Source: Clostridium sp. AT4 | Lineage (GTDB): Bacteria > Bacillota > Clostridia > Lachnospirales > Lachnospiraceae | Assembly (NCBI RefSeq): GCF_001517625.2 | Contig: NZ_LN999828.1 | Coordinates: 62,001 to 126,000, forward strand | DNA: 64,000 nucleotides | Direction of reading: 5' to 3' | Shown: positions 33,098-41,358 of the stretch, one piece after another | Layout of the letters: each line of letters opens with the position of its first letter | Position numbering within the stretch: the first letter of the stretch is position 1 | Made by a program: the position numbers and the translations under genes | Notes under the pieces: generated by a model | The model's input: the letters and a program-made list of their open reading frames with translations, nothing else | Database searches by the model: none | Told to the model about the DNA's origin: nothing

Positions 33098-34903
33098 ATG
33101 TTTGTGTGTATCGGATTGGGAATGTTTGCAGTGATCGGAGGTCTTGCTATGTTGTCCAGCCACTATACACTCAATGGGATCAAATCAAAAACTGTGGGGG
33201 ATGGGCAGTACGGGACTGCCCGGTTTGCGACGGAAAAGGAAATCAGGGAAACATACGCCCATGTACCCTATGAACCAGAGCAATGGAGAAAAGGAAACCA
33301 TCTTCCGAACGAGCAGGGGCTGGTGGTTGGGTACAAGAAGAAAGGAAATTCCATTACAGCACTGGTAGACAGCGGAGATATTCATTGCCTTATGATTGGA
33401 GCAGCCGGCGTAGGTAAGACTGCCAACTTTTTGTATCCAAATATCGAATACGCCTGTGCGTCCGGGATGAGTTTCCTGACTACAGACACCAAGGGAGATC
33501 TGTTTCGGAATTATGCAGGGATTGCAAAGGAATGTTATGGATACCGGATTTCAATTCTGGACCTGCGGAATCCTACCCGCTCGGATGGAAACAATATCCT
33601 GACACTGGTGAATAAATATATGGATGCGTATCTGGAGAATCCAAAGAATCTGGCAGCTAAGGCCAGGGCAGAGAAGTATGCAAAGATTACGGCAAAGACC
33701 ATCATCAGTTCCGATGGGGCATCGGCCAGTAGCTATGGGCAGAATGCCTTTTTCTATGATGCGGCAGAAGGACTACTGGCATCGGTCATTTTGCTGATTG
33801 CAGAGTATTGCCCGCCAGAGAAACGCCACATTATTTCGGTGTTCAAGCTGATCCAGGATCTTCTGGCTCCATCTCCAGTGAAGAACCGGAGCCTGTTCCA
33901 GCTACTGATGGATAAGCTGCCGCCTACTCATAAAGCGAAGTGGTTTGCAGGGGCAGCCCTAAACTCTGCGGATCAGGCAATGGCCTCCGTATTGTCCACG
34001 ACCATGTCCCGGCTCAATGCGTTTCTTGATTCAGAAATGGAGCAGATCCTGTGCTTTGACAGCACATTGGATACGGAAACGTTCTGCAGGGAAAAGTCAG
34101 CAATTTTTATTGTGCTGCCAGAGGAAGATAACACGAAGTATTTTATGGTATCTCTGTTTTTACAGCAGCTCTATCGGGAAATGCTCATGATCGCTGATGA
34201 GTGTGGGGGAAAACTTCCAAACCGGGTGATGATGTTTGCGGATGAAATTGGAACTATCCCAAAGATCGAGTCCATGGAAATGATGTTCTCCGCAGGACGT
34301 TCCAGACGGATCAGCATGGTTCCCATTATTCAAAGTTTCGCACAGCTGGAGAAGAATTATGGAAAAGAAGGTTCCAGTATTATCATCGATAACTGCCAGG
34401 ACATTCTGTTTGGAGGCTTTGCACCCAACTCAGAAAGTGCGGAGATTTTATCAAAAGCACTGGGAAACAGAACCGTTTTGTCTGGTTCTATTTCCAGAGG
34501 AAAAAATGATCCCAGCCAGAGCCTGCAGATGATGAGCCGGCCGTTAATGGCTCCGGAGGAATTAAAGACGCTTCCCAAAGGTCATTTTGTGCTGGCCAAG
34601 ACAGGAACCTGTCCCATGAGAACCCAGCTTCCTCTGTTCCTAAAATGGGGAATCCAGTTCGGGGAAGCCTATGAGGTGGCAGAACAGGCAGCCAGAACGG
34701 TGGCTTATGCGGACCGGTTTGAACTGGAACAGGAGATTGTACGGAGGCAGACTGCCTGTGAAGATGAGGAAGAGTGGGAGGAGGGGAGATTGGAAGAAGA
34801 GGGAACAGGAGAGAGCCAGTTTGAGAAAGCATATGAAGAGGAGCATCGAAAATGTAAATGGAGGCATGATTCCCCTCCAAGACCGCCGCTTAGGACAGAC
34901 TAG
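33098..34903 (+). CDS. VirD4/TraG-like type IV coupling protein
   Basis: A 601 aa coupling protein linking the relaxase-DNA complex to the transfer channel. An N-terminal membrane helix (MFVCIGLGMFAVIGGLAML), the entry motif GDGQYGTARF, Walker A GAAGVGKT (about residues 101-108), and Walker B MMFADEIGTIPK (about residue 378) are clear, with FAQLEKNYG and NCQDILFGG downstream. The C-terminal 60 residues are Glu/Arg-rich. The start has only a weak ribosome site ending about eight bases before ATG. Confidence 0.9.
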   Translation: MFVCIGLGMFAVIGGLAMLSSHYTLNGIKSKTVGDGQYGTARFATEKEIRETYAHVPYEPEQWRKGNHLPNEQGLVVGYKKKGNSITALVDSGDIHCLMIGAAGVGKTANFLYPNIEYACASGMSFLTTDTKGDLFRNYAGIAKECYGYRISILDLRNPTRSDGNNILTLVNKYMDAYLENPKNLAAKARAEKYAKITAKTIISSDGASASSYGQNAFFYDAAEGLLASVILLIAEYCPPEKRHIISVFKLIQDLLAPSPVKNRSLFQLLMDKLPPTHKAKWFAGAALNSADQAMASVLSTTMSRLNAFLDSEMEQILCFDSTLDTETFCREKSAIFIVLPEEDNTKYFMVSLFLQQLYREMLMIADECGGKLPNRVMMFADEIGTIPKIESMEMMFSAGRSRRISMVPIIQSFAQLEKNYGKEGSSIIIDNCQDILFGGFAPNSESAEILSKALGNRTVLSGSISRGKNDPSQSLQMMSRPLMAPEELKTLPKGHFVLAKTGTCPMRTQLPLFLKWGIQFGEAYEVAEQAARTVAYADRFELEQEIVRRQTACEDEEEWEEGRLEEEGTGESQFEKAYEEEHRKCKWRHDSPPRPPLRTD

Positions 34904-34915
34904 AGGAGGATAGGT

Positions 34916-35179
34916 GTGGGATATTTTTCGAAGATTTATGCATCTGAACTGCCCCATCGGGCCAAAGCTGTCTATATGTACCTGAAAGACCGATGCAATG
35001 CAGAGGGACAGTGTTATCCGGCAATTGGTACCATTGCAAGGGAGCTGAATCTGTCACGAAGGACGGTAGAACGGGCAATCCAGGACTTGGAAAAGGCTGG
35101 TCTACTTCAAAAAGAGCAGCGGTGGAGAGAAAATGGTGGCAGAAGCAGCCTTTTATATACCTTGATTGAGTACAGTTAA
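34916..35179 (+). CDS. small winged-helix regulator
   Basis: An 87 aa protein with a helix-turn-helix near TIARELNLSRRTVERAIQDL followed by a wing (EKAGLLQKEQRWRENGGRSS), as in the HTH_36 / replication-initiator N-terminal type. It starts at GTG 34916 after AGAGGAGGATAG, 12 bases after the coupling protein stop. It may regulate transfer or replication genes. It ends before a terminator that works in the minus direction. Confidence 0.75.
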   Translation: MGYFSKIYASELPHRAKAVYMYLKDRCNAEGQCYPAIGTIARELNLSRRTVERAIQDLEKAGLLQKEQRWRENGGRSSLLYTLIEYS

Positions 35180-35180
35180 A

Positions 35181-35222
35181 AGAAAAGTGCCACCAGGGGG
35201 GACATCTGCCCTTCTGGTGGCA
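35181..35222 (-). terminator. rho-independent terminator for the minus-strand XRE gene
   Basis: A perfect 9-bp stem, TGCCACCAG at 35188-35196 and CTGGTGGCA at 35214-35222. Read on the minus strand, the stem is followed by TTTTCTTTT (from 35187 downward), as expected of a terminator for the XRE gene at 35306-35644. It may also weaken plus-strand read-through from the winged-helix gene. Confidence 0.7.
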
Positions 35223-35305
35223 TAAGGGATATAGCATTGTGGCGTATCCTGCTAAGAGAACACTTGAAAATTATCATAGGCAGAAAAAGAAATACTTTAG
35301 AAAGA

Positions 35306-35644
35306 CTATTTTTCTGTATGGGAATGCCCCAGCATTTCGTGGACTGCAGCCAGGATTACTTTTTTATCTCTGGCAGTTAGCTCCATGAACAGCCGGAGGA
35401 GTTCTTGGTCTTCTTTATCGACAAAAGACAGCTGAGGATGGATCAGGGCGTCACCAGGGATGTTGAGCAGGTGTGCTAAGCGAAGCAGGACTTCCAGGCT
35501 GGGACGTTTTTCGCCTTTTTCAAGCCCCATAAGAAAGCGGGGGGTGATATTGACCTGTTCAGCTACCTGTTCCTGTGTCAAGCCTGCCCGCTTTCTGGCA
35601 GTTTTAAAAATAGCTCCCATATAAGATGTATTGAAAACCTCCAC
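35306..35644 (-). CDS. XRE-type helix-turn-helix regulator
   Basis: A 112 aa Cro/CI-type regulator: IFKTARKRAGLTQEQVAEQV then FLMGLEKGEKRPSLEVLLRL is the HTH. The rest is a helical dimerisation tail. GTG 35644 follows GGAGGTGAACTATCA. It marks the edge between the conjugation genes and the decayed accessory patch, and probably regulates the element or a former neighbour. Confidence 0.85.
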   Translation of the reverse strand: MEVFNTSYMGAIFKTARKRAGLTQEQVAEQVNITPRFLMGLEKGEKRPSLEVLLRLAHLLNIPGDALIHPQLSFVDKEDQELLRLFMELTARDKKVILAAVHEMLGHSHTEK

Positions 35645-35843
35645 TGATAGTTCACCTCCACTGTCATTTTACAGTTCTTGTTGAAAGAAATGAACGCTCT
35701 AATAATTCTTGCTATACATGAACTAATAGTTCAAAAAGATGGTGTGTTAACATTTTATGAATTGCTTTTTCTTTATGAAATCTTCAAAATAGAAGTTTAT
35801 CCTTTTTCTTATAATTAATTATAAAGAGAGGATACGACAGAAT

Positions 35844-36251
35844 ATGAGTAAGATTTTAAAAACAACAGACCTTTGTAAATCTTTCAGCGGGCAAAGTGTC
35901 GTAAACAACTTATCACTGAATATTGAAAAAAATTCCGTTTATGGATTATTGGGGCCGAATGGAGCAGGAAAATCCACAACACTAAAAATGATCACAGGTA
36001 TTTTGAGGTCGACTTCTGGAAGTATTGAATTTGACGGTCATACATGGAAGCGCAGCGATTTAAATCATATCGGAGCATTAATTGAAATGCCGCCTCTTTA
36101 TGAGAACTTAACTGCCTATGAAAATCTGAAAGTTAGGACAATCATTTTGGGATTGCCAGATAAGAGAATTGACGAAGTGCTGCAAGTTGTCCGACTGACT
36201 GGAACAGGCAAGAAGCGAGCCGGACAATTTTCTCTTCAGTTTTACTGGTAA
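35844..36251 (+). pseudogene. truncated ABC-transporter ATPase (BcrA/LanF type)
   Basis: The first about 128 codons of a BcrA/lantibiotic-immunity-type ABC ATPase: Walker A GLLGPNGAGKSTTLKM, Q-loop region IGALIEMPPLYENLTAYENL, and GTGKKRAGQFSL, which normally leads into the signature motif MGMKQRLGIA. The match stops there, near 36230, and the frame ends shortly after at 36251. Walker B and the His switch are gone. The partner strand now holds the truncated sigma gene, joined tail to tail. Such ATPases export peptides or give peptide resistance. Confidence 0.8.
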
Positions 36252-36551
36252 TAGTGAAATTTCTCTTAAAATTTCTTTTTCCTCTAATTCGATTCCTATC
36301 ACATCTACTTCTTCAATGTTGTACTTAGGATGTCTATTTCTATATCTGATTTGATTTTTGCAGATATTGATACAAACACACATTAGCCATGCTTTTTCAT
36401 GTTCTTGATTATTTAACTTAGGTTTTTTTAGTAAATATCTTACATACGTTTCCTGAACCGCATCCTCAGCATCTTGGACATTAGACAGCATAAACACTGC
36501 TATTCGATAAAGATTGTCCATGTACTCGATAAACAATTCCTCTGTTTTCAT
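36108..36551 (-). pseudogene. truncated sigma-70 family (ECF-like) factor
   Basis: The N-terminal part of an ECF-type sigma factor: region 2 is intact (EYMDNLYRIAVFMLSNVQDA, EDAVQETYVRYLL, KAWLMCVCINICKNQIR). Near SLLPVK, about 36230, the match ends and the remaining 40 codons are antisense to the truncated ABC gene, so region 4 is missing. AGAGAGGTAAAAATAA in front of the ATG is a good ribosome site. The partial protein cannot bind -35 promoters through region 4. Confidence 0.75.
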
Positions 36552-37108
36552 TTATTTTTACCTCTCTATATAAAACACACCATATAAGCCGTTATGGTGA
36601 CATATTATTTGAAAAAATTTATTCGGCTTTCATTTGTTTCTTTGATTCATTATTTGAATGCTAAAAAAGGCGGTAGCATATTCGGCTATCGCTGAAGTTT
36701 GATAATCAGCGTTCGATATGAACATTGCAGGATAATAGTTTCGTTATATCAGGAAAACGGTTATAAATGTAGAAAATCCCGGCGAGTGTCGGGACTTTGT
36801 GGACGGTCTGGGTAATACTATGGTATTGCTCATTCTTTTTTCAAATCGTTATGAAATCTTCAAATATGTTATGTAATATTAAATTTTATATCTAATTTTC
36901 GATTATCTGCATAAATACTATACTTTCAAGCATTTTGAAGTATAGTAAAACACTCATTTTACCACGAATTTACCACTATTGAATGAGCCTTGATATGATA
37001 ATGAAACAGCACTAAAAAGACACGATTGACACCTGCGTGGTGTCTTTTGTTAAAAAGCAGTCAATCATAAAGACTAACTGCTCTGTGTGTAAGGATATAA
37101 AATTGTTT
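36552..37108. other. 557-base AT-rich gap with small hairpins
   Basis: No coding frame is convincing. A hairpin lies near 36778-36802 (CCCGG...TCGGG), and GACACC (37028-37033) pairs with GGTGTC (37039-37044) followed by TTTTG, a possible plus-strand terminator. A minus-strand terminator-like segment (37052-37106) ends the gap. The rest looks like decayed sequence. Confidence 0.4.
37052..37106 (-). terminator. minus-strand terminator, repeat copy 1
   Basis: On the minus strand AGCAGTTAGTC pairs with GATTGACTGCT through eleven positions (two G-T pairs), followed by TTTTT, downstream of the GyrI-like gene stop. The same about 55-base segment recurs with about 85% identity at 37979-38033, behind the TfoX remnant. 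It is a terminator and a repeat at once. Confidence 0.6.
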
Positions 37109-37579
37109 CTAATCTTGAATAGGTATCCAAATTTCAATAACTGAATTATCACTATTCCAATGAAAACGATAATCATATTTTTCAAAGTGTAGGATAATAT
37201 CTTTTATAGGAATATACGATGTACTAGGAATAATTTCTTGATAAATCTTGCCATAAGTTTCATATATTTTATCCATAGCACCAATATGCTCCACAACCAA
37301 ATATTTATAAGACGGTATTTTTTTATACAGAAAGCCCTCTGGGGTAATGGCTCTTTTGGGAATAGAACAGAAATAATAAAGTTTTCCATTTCTTCTTTCC
37401 ATAAAAGCATATTTTACCCAATTTCCCGAGTGTGAAAGATACGCTTTTTTCAAACTACTGTTAAACTTTCTCCAAAACTGTGTACTAATCTGAATATTCT
37501 TTTTTTGATAATCAGTAAGTTCTACTTCCTGCCCAATAACTGCAAATGCGTTTAATTCCTTTATAGAAAAATTTATCAT
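37109..37579 (-). CDS. GyrI-like small-molecule-binding protein
   Basis: A 156 aa protein of the GyrI/SOUL effector-binding type: FSIKELNAFAVIGQEVELTD at the start, KAYLSHSGNWVKYAFMERRN and AITPEGFLYKKIPSYKYLVV in the middle, and a final IEIWIPIQD strand. Such domains bind hydrophobic drugs or effectors, often attached to AraC-type DNA-binding domains; here it stands alone. ATG 37579 overlaps the DUF3781 stop (ATGA). A longer frame to 37636 is unlikely. Confidence 0.75.
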   Translation of the reverse strand: MINFSIKELNAFAVIGQEVELTDYQKKNIQISTQFWRKFNSSLKKAYLSHSGNWVKYAFMERRNGKLYYFCSIPKRAITPEGFLYKKIPSYKYLVVEHIGAMDKIYETYGKIYQEIIPSTSYIPIKDIILHFEKYDYRFHWNSDNSVIEIWIPIQD

Positions 37580-37818
37580 TTTACCTTGTGAGCAGTGATA
37601 ACGGTATAACTGTACGCATTTACCGTTATAATACAATTATCAATCGTTATATACCAGTTTTTTCCTTTTCTTATGATTTCCGCATTAGAAAGACTAATTC
37701 TTTCTTTGCACCATTCAATTACATTTTCTATATTCAAAGACAAATTCTTTTTAATTCTAATAACGCCAAGTTCAGTCGTGTGGAGTCTGTCTAAGTTTTC
37801 CAGTAATTCATTTTCCAT
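37576..37818 (-). CDS. DUF3781-family protein
   Basis: An 80 aa protein with LLENLDRLHTTELGVIRIKK and a C-terminal end GKNWYITIDNCIITVNAYSY, the pattern I know as DUF3781, a small protein of unknown function often beside GyrI-like or AraC genes. ATG 37818 with GAGGTATC in front is preferred over 37833. It is translated before the GyrI-like gene, with the ATGA overlap. Confidence 0.75.
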   Translation of the reverse strand: MENELLENLDRLHTTELGVIRIKKNLSLNIENVIEWCKERISLSNAEIIRKGKNWYITIDNCIITVNAYSYTVITAHKVK

Positions 37819-37978
37819 ATTTTGATACCTCATTTTTCAACAAATTTATTTGTATGTTTTATATCCCAATTATACCATCCTCATATCAGTATCACAATAA
37901 AATTTTATGCACCGATAATCTTGTTGAACAGCTCTAACAGTACATTAGTTTGTCATTCCAATTGGAAATTTAGGTAAG

Positions 37979-38033
37979 AAAAAGCAGACAATCAAAAAGA
38001 CCAACTGCTTTGTGTGTATGGATATGAAATTGT
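37979..38033 (-). terminator. minus-strand terminator, repeat copy 2
   Basis: Second copy of the 55-base terminator-like segment of 37052-37106. On the minus strand AGCAGTTGGTC faces GATTGTCTGCT, followed by TTTTTC. It lies just after the stop of the TfoX-like remnant (38049), as copy 1 lies after the GyrI-like gene. Confidence 0.55.
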
Positions 38034-38048
38034 AAAACTAGAGGCTGT

Positions 38049-38316
38049 TCATTTTTTCTTTTTAGGTTTTGGCGTTGGTAGTTCATCATACATCACATCA
38101 AATAAACCTGTCAAAAAATCTTTATTATCCACTTCTTCGATTAATAACATTTCTTTAGTATTTTCGCATGGAATTTCATAGATAACTGTTGGTATATAAG
38201 AGATTGCAGACTTTGTTGGTTTTACAAGTAGCCTATCATCATATATATCGCCAACGATTTTTCCGCGATAATAGATAGTAAATTCTCCTATCATTGCACG
38301 ATATGTTATTTCTTGT
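38049..38316 (-). pseudogene. TfoX-like gene remnant, 5' end missing
   Basis: About 89 codons similar to residues 20-106 of the TfoX-like gene at 28183-28503 (ITYRAMIGEFTIYYRGKIVG, DDRLLVKPTKSAISYI, a Lys-rich end). The first about 20 residues are missing; upstream the frame runs on into the antisense of a nitroreductase fragment, with no homologous start. It is therefore a remnant, joined about 38314-38346 to a different gene. Confidence 0.75.
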
Positions 38317-38346
38317 AAATAAAGAATACAAAAAATGTAATTCCTA

Positions 38347-38544
38347 TATTGCAAAAAAAGATATTCTGTTAGAGCATATGAAGATAAGCCTGTAGAAAAA
38401 GAAAAGCTGGATAAAATATTGGCTTCCGCCCATGTTGCACCAACTGCGGCGAATTTACAGCCAGTCAAATTATTGGTGGTACAGGATAAGGAACGGCTAA
38501 ATAGTATTGCAAAGGCTGGAAATATTTATAATGATTACTTATAG
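38347..38544 (+). pseudogene. nitroreductase-family remnant
   Basis: About 65 codons of the N-terminal part of a nitroreductase. The reading YSVRAYEDKPVEKEKLDKIL, then ASAHVAPTAANLQPVKLLVV, is the conserved FMN-binding start of the family (R-x-Y and P-T-A-A-N-x-Q-P). There is no start codon before it (TAA at 38338), and it stops at TAG 38542, so most of the protein is missing. It lies against the TfoX remnant on the other strand. Confidence 0.8.
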
Positions 38545-38580
38545 AGCATGAAATAGGTATATGTGGAAATAATGCAGCTG

Positions 38581-38624
38581 CCGAATCAATCGCTTGAGTT
38601 TGGAAATTCAAGCGATTGATTCGG
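38581..38624. repeat. perfect 17-bp inverted repeat downstream of the minus operon
   Basis: CCGAATCAATCGCTTGA at 38581-38597 and its exact complement at 38608-38624, with a 10-base loop. It lies 13 bases beyond the last gene of the minus-strand operon. No T-run follows on either strand, so a simple terminator is doubtful; it may protect the mRNA 3' end or be the scar of an insertion. Confidence 0.75.
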
Positions 38625-38636
38625 TATATAGGTTAC

Positions 38637-39179
38637 TTATAAAATTATAATTATGATGAAAACGGGAACCAGCATCCAGATGACTAAAAGCCAGGGGAAT
38701 TTCCGTCCTATAAACCAGCTAATGAGGATATCAATCAGTAATATCGGGATTAGAAGCAGGCAGCCGGGAATCAGCAAAGTTTCCCAGTGATACCAGTGAA
38801 AAAATCTTCCGTAAAATACAGCAGCCAGAAGGAATACGGCAGCTATCAGAAGGAGTGATCCTACAAAGGCTGCACTGCATCGAATGAACGCGTAAATCAG
38901 TGGATTTACGGGTGTAGCATGGGTGATTACAGATGTTCTCTGTTCCGATTTTGAAAAGAAGAATGACAGAAAGAACAGGGTGCCAATCCATAAAAGGGGT
39001 AGGAGCCGAAGAAGATAGTCACAAAAACTTTGCACAGAAAAGGGAGCCGTCTGTTCGATTCCTAAAAGCGTTACCTGATTTAAGATCTGCCATCCGGTAA
39101 ATAGAATAACGGCCAGGATACCAACAAAAAATTGATTCCAAAGAAGCCTTTTTAATTCGTAAAAAAAGATTCTAGTCAA
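38637..39179 (-). CDS. ABC-2-type permease, last gene of the operon
   Basis: A 180 aa membrane protein with five to six hydrophobic segments (ILAVILFTGWQIL, LLPLLWIGTLFFLSFFF, CSAAFVGSLLLIAAVFLLAA). It starts inside the end of the M1-fusion gene (eight-base overlap) and so is translationally coupled. It resembles half of an ABC-2 permease; the final IIIIIL end and the short length suggest possible shortening. It probably works with the ATPase at 41355-42215. Confidence 0.7.
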   Translation of the reverse strand: MTRIFFYELKRLLWNQFFVGILAVILFTGWQILNQVTLLGIEQTAPFSVQSFCDYLLRLLPLLWIGTLFFLSFFFSKSEQRTSVITHATPVNPLIYAFIRCSAAFVGSLLLIAAVFLLAAVFYGRFFHWYHWETLLIPGCLLLIPILLIDILISWFIGRKFPWLLVIWMLVPVFIIIIIL

Positions 39180-41358
39180 GATTTAAATCCTCCTCTGTCA
39201 GCCCGCAGGCATCTAAAAATTCCTGTTCAGTCAAGTAGGGGTACATGGGATCCACTTCCCGGTTAAAAAGCTGGTACAGAATCTGATCCATCGCTTCCTC
39301 GCCGCCAACCAGTTCTTCTGCTTTTAAAATTTTTAGAGGCATTTCATTGTAGTACCGCATGGTAGAGAGTTGGTTGGAAATGTCCAAACGTTTTTCTTCT
39401 GGCAGTGCCTCCAGGTATTGGGGATTGCGGATGTAAAAGTTATTGTAATAGTCATCAACTGCTGTTTGCCACTGGTCAATGTAATGTTCTTTGGCATACG
39501 CGTCTCCGTAAAGATCTTTGATGATCCGGTATGTGGTATAAACGGTTAGTCCTTCCGCAGACCAGGCACTGTCTGGCTGGGAGACATCGAACATGGCTCC
39601 AAGTCCCCACCACTGATGAACCATTTCATGGATCATGACTTCTCCGGGGATTGCACCTTTATCGGAATCATGCAGATTTTGGGCAGTAAAATCCTGTTCA
39701 TCTACCAGACTGACACCGGAACGTGCATATCCGCCATTAGCGATACGACCTTGAATTAGTTTTAAAGAGTCGAAAGAGAAGAACTGGGGCATTCCATAAT
39801 GAGAGGAGCAGTATTCTATAACTGTTTGGATTGCTTCTGCGGCATTGGCTTCTTCCATGATCGGCTGGTGCTTACGACCATAATAGAACTGAATTGTTGT
39901 ACCCACAGCTTCAATATCCTGGCGGACATAGTCTCCTGCATAGAGAATACCACGGTTTTCTGTATCTTCGATTCGCCATGTAATGGTTCCGTTGTCATGC
40001 TCTGCTTCTTTTTTTGCCTCGGCTAGTCCAAACGGGATTACAGTCATGGTGTCTGGAAGAGTAATATCTGTGATGGAAGAAAACGTACCATCTGCAGTTC
40101 CTGCATTCATGATTACAGGAACCAGAGCCTGATTTTCCAGACATAAATACTTTGAGCTGATCTCCGGTTTTCCCTGCATGGTTTCCATGAGATTCCAGTC
40201 CTGTGGGAATCCATGGTAGTCAAAGCAAAGATCGATGGACTCAAGAGCAGGGATCGTGACATTTAAAAGTGCCATATTGGATTCCTGATAATCGTCAATT
40301 TGGAAAGGCACAGGCTGGCCATTGGCCTGGACAGAATTTACCTTATAGCCGGGATTGATTGCAAATGCCACCTCTTGCTCTGTTCCTGTTGTATTTTCAA
40401 TTTGGAAGGATGCAGTGCCGGATACGGTTCCCTTGGAAAGATTGGGATGGACATCTGTGACCCTTTTTTCACAGAACACTCCCTCCAGGTAGGGAATTTC
40501 AAAAAAGGTGGTGGCAGACAGATCCGGATTGCTGTGATCCAGGAATGGCTGAAACTTATATAAAAAGCCGCAAAAAGCAAAAAGGCAGACTGTAATCATG
40601 GGACGCCAGAAGCGGCGGATACTGTACTTCATGGAACCCAAGGGACCTTTGCCATATTGTCGAATACACAGATAGGATAAGAGCCAAACTGCTGCCGCGC
40701 CTGTGATCCAAGTAAAACGCATATAAGCTACCGAACGGAAGATACGGAAATTTGTAAAATCATCTGAGATTGCCCATACGCAGGGGTTGAGCCAGCACAG
40801 CTGCCAGTTGTCTTTCCAGATGGTCAGGCTCAGTCCGGCCAGGGCAGCCAGTATGACGATAGACAGATCCAGACGGCGGGTGAACTGATATGCACAAGAG
40901 GACAACAGGATAGCAATGGGTATGGCCATTCCCATAAATAAAAAGTAGCATAAGAAATAGGTTAGGCTATCAAAAACACTTCCAGAAGCCATCATGGTAA
41001 ATGGCATCCAGACAACTACAGTGATACTCCATGCTAAACCAGCGGTACCTATAAGAGACAACAGACGGATGCAGGAAACAGTCAGTGGAGAGACAATTGA
41101 ATATAGGAGCGCCTCCATCTGCCCGCGTTTTACCCGATTCCATTCCCAGACAGTCAGGAATGCAAACAGAAGGCTGGAAAAGATTCCAGCGGCCAGGGAT
41201 GGATTGGCCAGATAGGTCCCCAAAGTGGTAGCCTCCGTTGGTTGATATAGAAACAGACCCATGACAGGGGAAAGAACGGTAAGTCCCATAATCAGCCAGG
41301 TTAGAGGCGAACGCAGAAGACGCCGGAACTCTAACCAGAATAAGGAAAAGATTCTCAT
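39172..41358 (-). CDS. ABC permease fused to an M1-family metallopeptidase
   Basis: A 728 aa protein. The first about 300 residues are an ABC-2 permease with six or so membrane segments (WLIMGLTVLSPVMGLFLYQ, SITVVVWMPFTMMAS). The remaining 400 form an extracellular M1 (gluzincin) peptidase, with HEMVHQWWG zinc-binding His residues and the third ligand Glu 18 residues on in WSAEGLTVY. Fused permease-M1 proteins are a known type of unclear substrate. ATG 41358 overlaps the ATPase stop (ATGA). It may cut peptides moved by the transporter. Confidence 0.85.
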   Translation of the reverse strand: MRIFSLFWLEFRRLLRSPLTWLIMGLTVLSPVMGLFLYQPTEATTLGTYLANPSLAAGIFSSLLFAFLTVWEWNRVKRGQMEALLYSIVSPLTVSCIRLLSLIGTAGLAWSITVVVWMPFTMMASGSVFDSLTYFLCYFLFMGMAIPIAILLSSCAYQFTRRLDLSIVILAALAGLSLTIWKDNWQLCWLNPCVWAISDDFTNFRIFRSVAYMRFTWITGAAAVWLLSYLCIRQYGKGPLGSMKYSIRRFWRPMITVCLFAFCGFLYKFQPFLDHSNPDLSATTFFEIPYLEGVFCEKRVTDVHPNLSKGTVSGTASFQIENTTGTEQEVAFAINPGYKVNSVQANGQPVPFQIDDYQESNMALLNVTIPALESIDLCFDYHGFPQDWNLMETMQGKPEISSKYLCLENQALVPVIMNAGTADGTFSSITDITLPDTMTVIPFGLAEAKKEAEHDNGTITWRIEDTENRGILYAGDYVRQDIEAVGTTIQFYYGRKHQPIMEEANAAEAIQTVIEYCSSHYGMPQFFSFDSLKLIQGRIANGGYARSGVSLVDEQDFTAQNLHDSDKGAIPGEVMIHEMVHQWWGLGAMFDVSQPDSAWSAEGLTVYTTYRIIKDLYGDAYAKEHYIDQWQTAVDDYYNNFYIRNPQYLEALPEEKRLDISNQLSTMRYYNEMPLKILKAEELVGGEEAMDQILYQLFNREVDPMYPYLTEQEFLDACGLTEEDLNLD

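Noticed and set aside
36778-36802. CCCGG/TCGGG hairpin in the AT-rich gap
   Set aside because: Only five base pairs and no T-run. It could be a terminator remnant but is not supported.
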